From: Glebionis coronaria
Lineage: Eukaryota; Streptophyta; Magnoliopsida; Asterales; Asteraceae
Length of the DNA stretch: 64,000 nucleotides
Assembly (NCBI GenBank): GCA_025667525.1
Contig: CM046881.1
Coordinates: 28,593,580 to 28,657,579 of the forward strand
Reading direction: 5' to 3'
In this document: in pieces, positions 26,301-39,827 of the stretch
How the letters are laid out: every line of letters begins with the position of its first letter
How positions within the stretch are numbered: position 1 is the first letter of the stretch
The notes under the pieces: model-generated
The model's input: the letters and a program-made list of their open reading frames with translations, nothing else
What the model was told of the DNA's origin: nothing
Database searches by the model: none
Position numbers and translations under genes: made by a program

Positions 26301-29300
26301 AATGTGCCGTCGAGATGCTCTTTGTCTACTACATTCACAACTACCTCAAATACTAGCTGACCAACTTTTACACCAATAAAACACAACCAAAACTAAACAG
26401 AGCAAACATATAGATTTGTTTTATCCAACAAGAATCCGGCAAATACATTTTGCCTCTATGTGGTCTATATGGACTGGAAATAATTTTAGAGGTTTTTTAT
26501 TAGGTTTGGATGATTTGAGCCGGTTACGGCATTTTTAGCTGTTCTTGGTAGGTTTTTATCAGTTTTTGATCGGGTTTAGTCGCTTTTGACCAATGCTTGC
26601 CTGGATAAAAGTACTCCTTTTTTAAAGCATCCATTTTCTTAGTTGTGGTCTTGAAACGGAGTCATGTATCACATGTTATGACCATTTTATTGCAACCCAC
26701 GTTTTCAGATAATTTCAAAATAAATTTGTTTTTGTATGTTAGCGATTGTGTTTGGTACTCTATTTCTTGATAGCTCTTAATTTTAATAGAATAAAACATG
26801 GAATCAAATATTTTAGAGTCATATAATACATAAGCAAGTTGATCCTACATGAAATGTCAAAAAATACTTGTCCTTCTTTTGCATATTATTCACCTATGTA
26901 GGCTTCCCAAGGTTAAACAATATCACTTTTAGGTCAAATAACATGACGTGTTGTTAGAGCACACTCATGTCTTGACCTTTATACTATAATGTGCCGTCGA
27001 GATGCTCTTTGTCTACTACATTCACAACTACCTCAAATACTAGCTGACCAACTTTTACACCAATAAAACACAACCAAAACTAAACAGAGCAAACATATAG
27101 ATTTGTTTTATCCAACAAGAATCCGGGCAAATACACTTTGCCTCTATGTGGTCTATATGGACTGGAAATAATTTTAGAGGTTTTTTATTAGGTTTGGATG
27201 ATCTGAGCCGGTTACGGCATTTTTAGCTGTTCTTGGTAGGTTTTTATCAGTTTTTGATCGGGTTTAGTCGCTTTTGACCAATGCTTGCCTGGATAAAAGT
27301 ACTCCTTTTTTACAACATCCATTTTCTTAGTTGTGGTCTTGAAACGGATTCATGTATCACATGTTATGACCATTTTATTACAACCCACGTTTTCAGATAA
27401 TTTCAATATAAATTTGTTTTTGTATGTTAGCGATTGTGTTTGGTACTCTATTTCTTGATAGCTCTTAATTTTAATAGAATAAAACATGGAATCAAATATT
27501 TTAGAGTCATATAATACATAAGCAAGTTGATCCTACATGAAATGTCTAAAAATACTTGTCCTTCTTTTGCATATTATTCACCTATGTAGGCTTCCCAAGG
27601 TTAAACAATATCATTTTTAGGTCAAATAACATGACGTGTTGTTAGAGCACAATCATGTCTTGACCTTTATATTATAATGTGCCGTCGAGATGCTCTTTGT
27701 CTACTACATTCACAACTACCTCAAATACTAGCTGGCCAACTTTTACACCAATAAAACACAACCAAAACTAAACAGAGCAAACATATAGATGTGTTTTATC
27801 CAACAAGAATCCGGGCAAATACATTTTGCCTCTATGTGGTATATATGGACTGGAAATAATTTTAGAGGTTTTTTCTTAGGTTTGGATGATTTGAGCCGGT
27901 TACGGCATTTTTAACTGTTCTTTGTAGGTTTATCAGTTTTTGATCGGGTTTAGTCGCTTTTGACCAATGCTTGCCTGGATAAAAGTACTCCTTTTTTCAA
28001 GCATCCATTTTCTTAGTTGTGGTCTTGAAACGGAGTCATGTATCACATGTTATGACCATTTTATTGCAACCCACGTTTTCAGATAATTTCAATATAAATT
28101 TGTTTTTGTATGTTAGCGATCGTTTTTGGTACTCTATTTCTTGATAGCTCTCAATTCTAATAGAATAAAACATGGAATCAAATATTTTAGAGTCATATAA
28201 TACATAAGCAAGTCGATCCTAAATGAAATGCCAAAAAATACTTGTCCTTCTTTTGCATATTATTCAACTATGTAGGCTTCCCAAGGTTAAACAATATCAT
28301 TTTTAGGTCAAATAACATGACGTGTTGTTAGAGCACACTCATGTCTTGACCTTTATACTATAATGTGCCGTCGAGATGCTCTTTGTCTACTACATTCACA
28401 ACTACCTCAAATACTAGCTGACCAACTTTTACACCAATAAAACACAACCAAAACTAAACAGAGCAAACATATAGATTTGTTTTATCCAACAAGAATCCGG
28501 CAAATACATTTTGCCTCTATGTGGTCTATATGGACTGGAAATAATTTTAGAGGTTTTTTATTAGGTTTGGATGATTTGAGCCGGTTACGGCATTTTTAGC
28601 TGTTCTTGGTAGGTTTTTATCAGTTTTTGATCGGGTTTAGTCGCTTTTGACCAATGCTTGCTTGGATAAAAGTACTCCTTTTTTAAAGCATCCATTTTCT
28701 TAGTTGTGGTCTTGAAACGGAGTCATGTATCACATGTTATGACCATTTTATTGCAACCCATGTTTTCAGATAATTTCAAAATAAATTTGTTTTTGTATGT
28801 TAGCGATTGTGTTTGGTACTCTATTTCTTGATAGCTCTTAATTTTAATTGAATAAAACATGGAATCAAATATTTTAGAGTCATATAATACATAAGCAAGT
28901 TGATCCTACATGAAATGTCAAAAAATACTTGTCCTTCGTTTGCATATTATTCACCTATGTAGGCTTCCCAAGGTTAAACAATATCACTTTTAGGTCAAAT
29001 AACATGACGTGTTGTTAGAGCACACTCATGTCTTGACCTTTATACTATAATGTGCCGTCGAGATGCTCTTTGTCTACTACATTCACAACTACCTCAAATA
29101 CTAGCTGACTAACTTTTACACCAATAAAACACAACCAAAACTAAACAGAGCAAACACATAGATTTGTTTTATCCAACAAGAATCCGGGCAAATACACTTT
29201 GCCTCTATGTGGTCTATATGGACTGGAAATAATTTTAGAGGTTTTTTATTAGGTTTGGATGATCTGAGCCGGTTACGGCATTTTTAGCTGTTCTTGGTAG

Positions 29301-30891
29301 GTTTTTATCAGTTTTTGATCGGGTTTAGTCGCTTTTGACCAATGCTTGCCTGGATAAAAGTACTCCTTTTTTACAACATCCATTTTCTTAGTTGTGGTCT
29401 TGAAACGGAGTCATGTATCACATGTTATGACCATTTTATTGCAACCCATGTTTTCAGATAATTTCAATATAAATTTGTTTTTGTATGTTAGCGATTGTGT
29501 TTAGTACTCTATTTCTTGATAGCTCTTAATTTTAATAGAATAAAACATGGAATCAAATATTTTAGAGTCATATAATACATAAAAAAGTTGATATTACATG
29601 AAATGTCAAAAAATACTTGTCCTTCTTTTGCATATTATTCACCTATGTAGGCTTCCCAAGGTTAAACAATAACATTTTTAGGTCAAATAACATGACGTGT
29701 TGTTAGAGCACACTCATGTCTTGACCTTTATATTATAATGTGCCGTCGAGATGCTCTTTGTCTACTACATTCACAACTACCTCAAATACTAGCTGACCAA
29801 CTTTTACACCAATAAAACACAACCAAAACTAAACAGAGCAAACATATAGATTTGTTTTATCCAACAAGAATCCGGCAAATACACTTTGCCTCTATGTGGT
29901 CTATATGGACTGGAAATAATTTTAGAGGTTTTTTATTAGGTTTGGATGATCTGAGCCGGTTACGGCATTTTTAGCTGTTCTTGGTAGGTTTTTATCAGTT
30001 TTTGATCGGGTTTAGTCGCTTTTGACCAATGCTTGCCTGGATAAAAGTACTCCTTTTTTACAACATCCATTTTCTTAGTTGTGGTCTTGAAACGGAGTCA
30101 TGTATCACATGTTATGACCATTTTATTGCAACCCACGTTTTCAGATAATTTCAATATAAATTTGTTTTTGTATGTTAGCGATTGTGTTTAGTACTCTATT
30201 TCTTGATAGCTCTTAATTTTAATAGAATAAAACATGGAATCAAATATTTCAGAGTCATATAATACATAAAAAAGTTGATATTACATGAAATGTCAAAAAA
30301 TACTTGTCCTTCTTTTGCATATTATTCACCTATGTAGGCTTCCCAAGGTTAAACAATATCATTTTTAGGTCAAATAACATGACGTGTTGTTAGAGCACAC
30401 TCATGTCTTGACCTTTATATTATTATGTGCCGTCGAGATGCTCTTTGTCTACTACATTCACAACTACCTCAAATACTAGCTGACCAACTTTTACACCAAT
30501 AAAACTCAACCAAAACTAAACAGAGCAAACATATAGATGTGTTTTATCCAACAAGAATCCGGGCAAATACATTTTGCCTCTATGTGGTCTATATGGACTG
30601 GAAATAATTTTAGAGGTTTTTTCTTAGGTTTGGATGATTTGAGTCGGTTACGGCATTTTTAGCTGTTCTTTGTAGGTTTTTATCAGTTTTTGATCGGGTT
30701 TAGTCGCTTTTGACCAATGCTTGCCTGGATAAAAGTACTCCTTTTTTCAAGCATCCATTTTCTTAGTTGTGGTCTTTAAACGGAGTCATGTATCACATGT
30801 TATGACCATTTTATTGCAACCCACGTTTTCAGATAATTTCAATATAAATTTGTTTTTGTATGTTAGCGATTGTTTTTGGTACTCTATTTCT
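23331..30891. repeat. Mixed B-C-A trimer region with E-type insertions
   Basis: Monomers: 23331 B, 24018 E/B hybrid, 24705 C, 25393 A, 26081 B, 26768 C, 27456 A, 28142 B, 28829 C, 29517 E/C hybrid, 30204 E/D-like hybrid. The clean B-C-A unit is 26081-28141 (2061 bp). Its pattern is repeated before and after, with A copies sharing 'gtctaaaaatac' and C copies sharing 'gaaacggattcatg' at 25393 and 27456. The E copies at 29517 and 30204 share 'cataaaaaagttgatatt' and 'gtgtttagtac', which marks a local duplication. The first half relates to the trimer block on its left, while 'attcaactatg' links its B copies to those on its right (30892, 31579). Confidence 0.85.
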
Positions 30892-33640
30892 TGATAGCTC
30901 TCAATTTTAATAGAATAAAACATGGAATCAAATATTTTAGAGTCATATAATACATAAGAAAGTCGATCCTAAATGAAATGCCAAAAAATACTTGTCCTTC
31001 TTTTGCATATTATTCAACTATGTAGGCTTCCCAAGGTTAAACAATATCATTTTTAGGTCAAATAACATGACGTGTTGTTAGAGCACACTCATGTCTTGAC
31101 CTTTATACTATAATGTGCCGTCGAGATGCTCTTTGTCTACTACATTCACAACTACCTCAAATACTAGCTGACAAACTTTTACACCAATAAAACACAACCA
31201 AAACTAAACAGAGCAAACATTTAGATTTGTTTTATCCAACAAGAATCCGGCAAATACATTTTGCCTCTATGTGGTCTATATGGACTGGAAATAATTTTAG
31301 AGGTTTTTTATTAGGTTTGGATGATTTGAGCCGGTTACGGCATTTTTAGCTGTTCTTGGTAGGTTTTTATCAGTTTTTGATCGGGTTTAGTCGCTTTTGA
31401 CCAATGCTTGCCTGGATAAAAGTACTCCTTTTTTAAAGCATCCATTTTCTTAGTTGTGGTCTTGAAACGGAGTCATGTATCACATGTTATGACCATTTTA
31501 TTGCAACCCACGTTTTCACATAATTTCAATATAAATTTGTTTTTGTATGTTAGCGATTGTGTTTGGTACTCTATTTCTTGATAGCTCTCAATTTTAATAG
31601 AATAAAACATGGAATCAAATATTTTAGAGTCATATAATACATAAGCAAGTCGATCCTAAATGAAATGCCAAAAAATACTTGTCCTTCTTTTGCATATTAT
31701 TCAACTATGTAGGCTTCCCAAGGTTAAACAATATCATTTTTAGGTCAAATAACATGACGTGTTGTTAGAGCACACTCATGTCTTGACCTTTATACTATAA
31801 TGTACCGTCGAGATGCTTTTTGTCTACTACATTCACAACTACCTCAAATACTAGCTGACCAACTTTTACACCAATAAAACACAACCAAAACTAAACAGAG
31901 CAAACATATAGATTTGTTTTATCCAACAAGAATCCGACAAATACATTTTCCCTCTATGTGGTCTATATGGACTGGAAATAATTTTAGAGGTTTTTTATTA
32001 GGTTTGGATGATTTGAGCCGGTTACGGCATTTTTAGCTGTTCTTGGTAGGTTTTTATCAGTTTTTGATCGGGTTTAGTCGCTTTTGACCAATGCTTGCCT
32101 GGATAAAAGTACTCCTTTTTTAAAGCATCCATTTTCTTAGTTGTGGTCTTGAAACGGAGTCATGTATCACATGTTATGACCATTTTATTGCAACCCACGT
32201 TTTCAGATAATTTCAAAATAAATTTGTTTTTGTATGTTAGCGATTGTGTTTGGTACTCTATTTCTTGATAGCTCTTATTTTTAATAGAATAAAACATGGA
32301 ATCAAATATTTTAGAGTCATATAATACATAAGCAAGTTGATCCTACATGAAATGTCAAAAAATACTTGTCCTTCTTTTGCATATTATTCACCTATGTAGG
32401 CTTCCCAAGGTTAAACAATATCACTTTTAGGTCAAATAACATGACGTGTTGTTAGAGCACACTCATGTCTTGACCTTTATACTATAATGTGCCGTCGAGA
32501 TGCTCTTTGTCTACTACATTCACAACTACCTCAAATACTAGCTGACCAACTTTTACACCAATAAAACACAACCAAAACTAAACAAAGCAAACATATAGAT
32601 TTGTTTTATCCAACAAGAATCCGGCAAATACATTTTGCCTCTATGTGGTCTATATGGACTGGAAATAATTTTAGAGGTTTTTTATTAGGTTTGGATGATT
32701 TGAGCCGGTTACGGCATTTTTAGCTGTTCTTGGTAGGTTTTTATCAGTTTTTGATCGGGTTTAGTCGCTTTTGACCAATGCTTGCTTGGATAAAAGTACT
32801 CCTTTTTTAAAGCATCCATTTTCTTAGTTGTGGTCTTGAAACGGAGTCATGTATCACATGTTATGACCATTTTATTGCAACCCACGTTTTCAGATAATTT
32901 CAAAATAAATTTGTTTTTGTATGTTAGCGATTGTGTTTGGTACTCTATTTCTTGATAGCTCTTAATTTTAATAGAATAAAACATGGAATCAAATATTTTA
33001 GAGTCATATAATACATAAGCAAGTTGATCCTACATGAAATGTCAAAAAATACTTGTCCTTCTTTTGCATATTATTCACCTATGTAGGCTTCCCAAGGTTA
33101 AACAATATCACTTTTAGGTCAAATAACATGACGTGTTGTTAGAGCACACTCATGTCTTGACCTTTATACTATAATGTGTTGTCGAGATGCTCTTTGTCTA
33201 CTACATTCACAACTACCTCAAATACTAGCTGACCAACTTTTACACCAATAAAACACAACCAAAACTAAACAGAGCAAACATATAGATTTGTTTTATCCAA
33301 CAAGAATCCGGGCAAATACACTTTGCCTCTATGTGGTCTATTTGGACTGGAAATAATTTTAGAGGTTTTTTATTAGGTTTGGATGATCTGAGCCGGTTAC
33401 GGCATTTTTAGCTGTTCTTGGTAGGTTTTTATCAGTTTTTGATCGGGTTTAGTCGCTTTTGACCAATGCTTGCCTGGATAAAAGTACTCCTTTTTTACAA
33501 CATCCATTTTCTTAGTTGTGGTCTTGAAACGGAGTCATGTATCACATGTTATGACCATTTTATTGCAACCCACGTTTTCAGATAATTTCAATATAAATTT
33601 GTTTTTGTATGTTAGCGATTGTGTTTGGTACTCTATTTCT
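30892..33640. repeat. Transition region: B, B, C/B hybrid, C
   Basis: Copies start at 30892, 31579, 32266 and 32953 (687, 687, 687 and 688 bp). The first two are adjacent B monomers, both with 'attcaactatg'. A B-B neighbourhood is unusual here and suggests that an intervening monomer was lost. The 32266 copy starts C-like ('cacttttagg' near 32423) and ends B-like ('ccggcaaatac' near 32622, 'tttttaaagcatcc'), so exchange occurred between those points. Private changes include 'tgacaaac', 'catttagatttg' and 'gtaccgtcgag'. Confidence 0.82.
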
Positions 33641-33989
33641 TGATAGCTCTTAATTTTAATAGAATAAAACATGGAATCAAATATTTTAGAGTCATATAAT
33701 ACATAAGAAAGTTGATATTACATGAAATGTCAAAAAATACTTGTCCTTCTTTTGCATATTATTCACCTATGTAGGCTTCCCAAGGTTGAACAATATCATT
33801 TTTAGGTCAAATAACATGACGTGTTGTTAGAGCACACTCATGTCTTGACCTTTATATTATAATGTGCCGTCGAGATGCTCTTTGTCTACTACATTCACAA
33901 CTACCTCAAATACTAGCTGACCAACTTTTACACCAATAAAACTCAACCAAAACTAAACAGAGCAAACATATAGATGTGTTTATCCATCA

Positions 33990-34022
33990 AGAATCAGGGC
34001 AAATACATTTTGCCCGGATACT
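33990..34022. repeat. Imperfect copy of the D inverted repeat (two mismatches)
   Basis: The left arm reads 'agaatcagggcaaa' and the right arm 'tttgcccggatact'. Both changes break pairs, one in the core and one near the outer end. The element is retained in length but weakened. Confidence 0.9.
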
Positions 34023-37000
34023 ATGTGGTCTATATAGACTGGAAATAATTTTAGAGGTTTTTTCTTAGGTTTGGATGATTTGAGCTGGTTACGGCATTTT
34101 TAGCTGTTCTTGGTAGGTTTTTATCAGTTTTTGATCGGGTTTAGTCGCTTTTGACCAATGCTTGCCTGGATAAAAGTACTCCTTTTTTCAAGCATCCATT
34201 TTCTTAGTTGTGGTCTTGAAACGGAGTCATGTATCACATGTTATGACCATTTTATTGCAACCCATGTTTTCAGATAATTTCAATATAAATTTGTTTTTGT
34301 ATGTTAGCGATTGTGTTTGGTACTCTATTTCTTGATAGCTCTCAATTTTAATAGAATAAAACATGGAATCAAATATTTTAGAGTCATATAATACATAAGC
34401 AAGTTGATCCTACATGAAATGTCAAAAAATACTTGTCCTTCTTTTGCATATTATTCACCTATGTAGGCTTCCCAAGGTTAAACAATATCATTTTTAGGTC
34501 AAATAACATGACGTGTTATTAGAGCACACTCATGTCTTGACCTTTATACTATAATGTGCCGTCGAGATGCTCTTTGTCTACTACATTCACAACTACCTCA
34601 AATACTAGCTGACTAACTTTTACACCAATAAAACACAACCAAAACTAAACAGAGCAAACATATAGATTTGTTTTATCCAACAAGAATCCGGGCAAATACA
34701 CTTTGCCTCTATGTGGTCTATATGGACTGGAAATAATTTTAGAGGTTTTTTATTAGGTTTGGATGATCTGAGCCGGTTACGGCATTTTTAGCTGTTCTTG
34801 GTAGGTTTTTATCAGTTTTTGATCGGGTTTAGTCGCTTTTAACCAATACTTGCCTGGATAAAAGTACTCCTTTTTTACAACATCTATTTTCTTAGTTGTG
34901 GTCTTGAAACGGAGTCATGTATCACATGTTATGACCATTTTATTGCAACCCACGTTTTCAGATAATTTCAATATAAATTTGTTTTTATATGTTAGCGATT
35001 GTGTTTGGTACTCTATTTCTTGATAGCTCTTAATTTTAATAGAATAAAACATGGAATCAAATATTTTAGAGTCATATAATACATAAGCAAGTTGATATTA
35101 CATGAAATGTCAAAAAATACTTGTCCTTCTTTTGCATATTATTCACCTATGTAGGCTTCCCAAGGTTAAACAAAATCATTTTTAGGTCAAATAACATGAC
35201 GTGTTGTTAGAGCACACTCATGTCTTGACCTTTATACTATAATGTGCCGTCGAGATGCTCTTTGTCTACTACATTCACAACTACCTCAAATACTAGCTGG
35301 CCAACTTTTACACCAATAAAACACAACCAAAACTAAACAGAGCAAACATATAGATGTGTTTTATCCAACAAGAATCCGGGCAAATACATTTTGCCTCTAT
35401 GTGGTCTATATGGACTGGAAATAATTTTAGAGGTTTTTTCTTAGGTTTGGATGATTTGAGCCGGTTACGGCATTTTTAGCTGTTCTTTGTAGGTTTTTAT
35501 CAGTTTTTGATCGGGTTTAGTCGCTTTTGACCAATGCTTGCCTAGATAAAAGTACTCCTTTTTTCAAGCATCCATTTTCTTAGTTGTGGTCTTGAAACGG
35601 AGTCATGTATCACATGTTATGACCATTTTATTGCAACCCACGTTTTCAGATAATTTCAATATAAATTTGTTTTTGTATGTTAGCGATTTTTTTTGGTACT
35701 CTATTTCTTGATAGCTCTCAATTTTAATAGAATAAAACATGGAATCAAATATTTTAGAGTCATATAATACATAAGCAAGTCGATCCTAAATGAAATGCCA
35801 AAAAATACTTGTCCTTCTTTTGCATATTATTCACCTATGTAGGCTTCCCAAGGTTAAACAATATCATTTTTAGGTCAAATAACATGACGTGTTGTTATAG
35901 CACACTCATGTCTTGACCTTTATACTATAATGTGTCGTCGAGATGCTCTTTGTCTACTACATTCACAACTACCTCAAATACTAGCTGACCAACTTTTACA
36001 CCAATAAAACACAACCAAAACTAAACAGAGCAAACATATAGATTTGTTTTATCCAACAAGAATCCGGCAAATACATTTTGCCTCTATGTGGTCTATATGG
36101 ACTGGAAATAATTTTCGAGGTTTTTTATTAGGTTTGGATGATTTGAGCCGGTTACGGCATTTTTAGCTGTTCTTGGTAGGTTTTTATCAGTTTTTGATCG
36201 GGTTTAGTCGCTTTTGACCAATGCTTGCCTGGATAAAAGTAATCCTTTTTAAAGCATCCATTTTCTTAGTTGTGGTCTTGAAACGGAGTCATGTATCACA
36301 TGTTATGACCATTTTATTGCAACCCACGTTTTCAGATAATTTCAAAATAAATTTGTTTTTGTATGTTAGCGATTGTGTTTGGTACTCTATTTCTTGATAG
36401 CTCTTAATTTTAATAGAATAAAACATGGAATCAAATATTTTAGAGTCATATAATACATAAGCAAGTTGATCCTACATGAAATGTCAAAAAATACTTGTCC
36501 TTCTTTTGCATATTATTCACCTATGTAGGCTTCCCAAGGTTAAACAATATCACTTTTAGGTCAAATAACATGACGTGTTGTTAGAGCACACTCATGTCTT
36601 GAACTTTATACTATAATGTGCCGTCGAGATGCTCTTTGTCTACTACATTCACAACTACCTCAAATACTAGCTGGCCAACTTTTACACCAATAAAACACAA
36701 CCAAAACTAAACAGAGCAAACATATAGATGTGTTTTATCCAACAAGAATCCGGGCAAATACATTTTGCCTCTATGTGGTCTATATGGACTGGAAATAATT
36801 TTAGAGGTTTTTTCTTAGGTTTGGATGATTTGAGCCGGTTACGGCATTTTTAGCTGTTCTTTGTAGGTTTTTATCAGTTTTTGATCGGGTTTAGTCGCTT
36901 TTGACCAATGCTTGCCTAGATAAAAGTACTCCTTTTTTCAAGCATCCATTTTCTTAGTTGTGGTCTTGAAACGGAGTCATGTATCACATGTTATGACCAT

Positions 37001-38796
37001 TTTATTGCAACCCACGTTTTCAGATAATTTCAATATAAATTTGTTTTTGTATGTTAGCGATTTTTTTTGGTACTCTATTTCTTGATATCTCTCAATTTTA
37101 ATAGAATAAAACATGGAATCAAATATTTTAGAGTCATATAATACATAAGCAAGTCGATCCTAAATGAAATGCCAAAAAATACTTGTCCTTCTTTTGCATA
37201 TTATTCACCTATGTAGGCTTCCCAAGGTTAAACAATATCATTTTTAGGTCAAATAACATGACGTGTTGTTAGAGCACACTCATGTCTTGACCTTTATACT
37301 ATAATGTGCCGTCGAGATGCTCTTTGTCTACTACATTCACAACTACCTCAAATACTAGCTGACCAACTTTTACACCAATAAAACACAATCAAAACTAAAC
37401 AGAGCAAACATATAGATTTGTTTTATCCAACAAGAATCCGGCAAATACATTTTGCCTCTATGTGGTCTATATGGACTGGAAATCATTTTCGAGGTTTTTT
37501 ATTAGGTTTGGATGATTTGAGCCGGTTACGGCATTTTTAGCTGTTCTTGGTAGGTTTTTATCAGTTTTTGATCGGGTTTAGTCGCTTTTGACCAATGCTT
37601 GCCTGGATAAAAGTAATCCTTTTTAAAGCATCCATTTTCTTAGTTGTGGTCTTGAAACGGAGTCATGTATCACATGTTATGACCATTTTATTACAACCCA
37701 CGTTTTCAGATAATTTCAAAATAAATTTGTTTTTGTATGTTAGCGATTGTGTTTGGTACTCTATTTCTTGATAGCTCTTAATTTTAATAGAATAAAACAT
37801 GGAATCAAATATTTTAGAGTCATATAATACATAAGCAAGTTGATCCTACATGAAATGTCAAAAAATACTTGTCCTTCTTTTGCATATTATTCACCTATGT
37901 AGGCTTCCCAAGGTTAAACAATATCACTTTTAGGTCAAATAACATGACGTGTTGTTAGAGCACACTCATGTCTTGACCTTTATACTATAATGTGTCGTCG
38001 AGATGCTCTTTGTCTACTACATTCACAACTACCTCAAATACTAGCTGACCAACTTTTACACCAATAAAACACAACCAAAACTAAACAGAGCAAACATATA
38101 GATCCAACAAGAATCCGGGCAAATACACTTTGCCTCTATGTGGTCTATATGGACTGGAAATAATTTTAGAGGTTTTTTATTAGGTTTGGATGATCTGAGC
38201 CGGTTACGGCATTTTTAGCTGTTCTTGGTAGGTTTTTATCAGTTTTTGATCGGGTTTAGTCGCTTTTGACCAATGCTTGCCTGGATAAAAGTACTCCTTT
38301 TTTACAACATCTATTTTCTTAGTTGTGGTCTTGAAACGGAGTCATGTATCACATGTTATGACCATTTTATTGCAACCCACGTTTTCAGATAATTTCAATA
38401 TAAATATGTTTTTGTATGTTAGCGATTGTATTTGGTACTCTATTTCTTGATAGCTCTTAATTTTAATAGAATAAAACATGGAATCAAATATTTTAGAGTC
38501 ATATAATACATAAGCAAGTTGATCCTACATGAAATGTCAAAAAATACTTGTCCTTCTTTTGCATATTATTCACCTATGTAGGCTTCCCAAGGTTAAACAA
38601 TATCATTTTTAGGTCAAATAACATGACGTGTTGTTAGAGCACACTCATGTCTTGACCTTTATATTATAATGTGCCGTCGAGATGCTCTTTGTCTACTACA
38701 TTCACAACTACCTCAAATACTAGCTGACCAACTTTTACACCAATAAAACTCAACCAAAACTAAACAGAGCAAACATATACATATGTTTATCCATCA

Positions 38797-38829
38797 AGAA
38801 TCCGGGCAAATACATTTTGCCCGGATACT
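38797..38829. repeat. Imperfect copy of the D inverted repeat (one mismatch)
   Basis: The left arm is intact and the right arm ends 'ggatact', giving one A-A mismatch near the outer end. It shares that change with the copy 4807 bp upstream, in keeping with their common origin. Confidence 0.9.
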
Positions 38830-39827
38830 ATGTGGTCTATATAGACTGGAAATAATTTTAGAGGTTTTTTCTTAGGTTTGGATGATTTGAGCTGGTTACG
38901 GCATTTTTAGCTGTTCTTGGTAGGTTTTTATCAGTTTTTGATCGGGTTTAGTCGCTTTTGACCAATGCTTGCCTGGATAAAAGTACTCCTTTTTTCAAGC
39001 ATCCATTTTCTTAGTTGTGGTCTTGAAACGGAGTCATGTATCACATGTTATGACCATTTTATTGCAACCCATGTTTTCAGATAATTTCAATATAAATTTG
39101 TTTTTGTATGTTAGCGATTGTGTTTGGTACTCTATTTCTTGATAGCTCTCAATTTTAATAGAATAAAACATGGAATCAAATATTTTAGAGTCATATAATA
39201 CATAAGCAAGTTGATCCTACATGAAATGTCAAAAAATACTTGTCCTTCTTTTGCATATTATTCACCTATGTAGGCTTCCCAAGGTTAAACAATATCATTT
39301 TTAGGTCAAATAACATGACGTGTTGTTAGAGCACACTCATGTCTTGACCTTTATACTATAATGTGCCGTCGAGATGCTCTTTGTCTACTACATTCACAAC
39401 TACCTCAAATACTAGCTGACTAACTTTTACACCAATAAAACACAACCAAAACTAAACAGAGCAAACATATAGATTTGTTTTATCCAACAAGAATCCGGGC
39501 AAATACACTTTGCCTCTATGTGGTCTATATGGACTGGAAATAATTTTAGAGGTTTTTTATTAGGTTTGGATGATCTGAGCCGGTTACGGCATTTTTAGCT
39601 GTTCTTGGTAGGTTTTTATCAGTTTTTGATCGGGTTTAGTCTCTTTTAACCAATGCTTGCCTGGATAAAAGTACTCCTTTTTTACAACATCTATTTTCTT
39701 AGTTGTGGTCTTGAAACGGAGTCATGTATCACATGTTATGACCATTTTATTGCAACCCACGTTTTCAGATAATTTCAATATAAATTTGTTTTTATATGTT
39801 AGCGATTGTGTTTGGTACTCTATTTCT

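Larger units (their letters stand above)
33641..39827. repeat. Seven-monomer stretch (4807 bp) with its first part repeated downstream
   Basis: The seven monomers are 33641 D, 34333 C'', 35021 E/A hybrid, 35709 B, 36395 C/A hybrid, 37083 B and 37769 C with the 9-bp deletion. Their lengths of 692, 688, 688, 686, 688, 686 and 679 sum to 4807. The D-C''-E sequence then restarts at 38448, 39140 and 39828, each exactly 4807 bp after its counterpart. C'' is marked by 'tgactaac', 'cttttaaccaat', 'catctatt' and 'tttttatatg', and E by 'gttgatattacatg' with 'aaacaaaatcatt'. Inside the stretch, 35021/35709 and 36395/37083 form a nested 1374-bp dimer sharing 'cctagataaaag' and 'gcgattttttttgg'. The restart stops matching in the second half of the 39828 monomer. 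Confidence 0.88.
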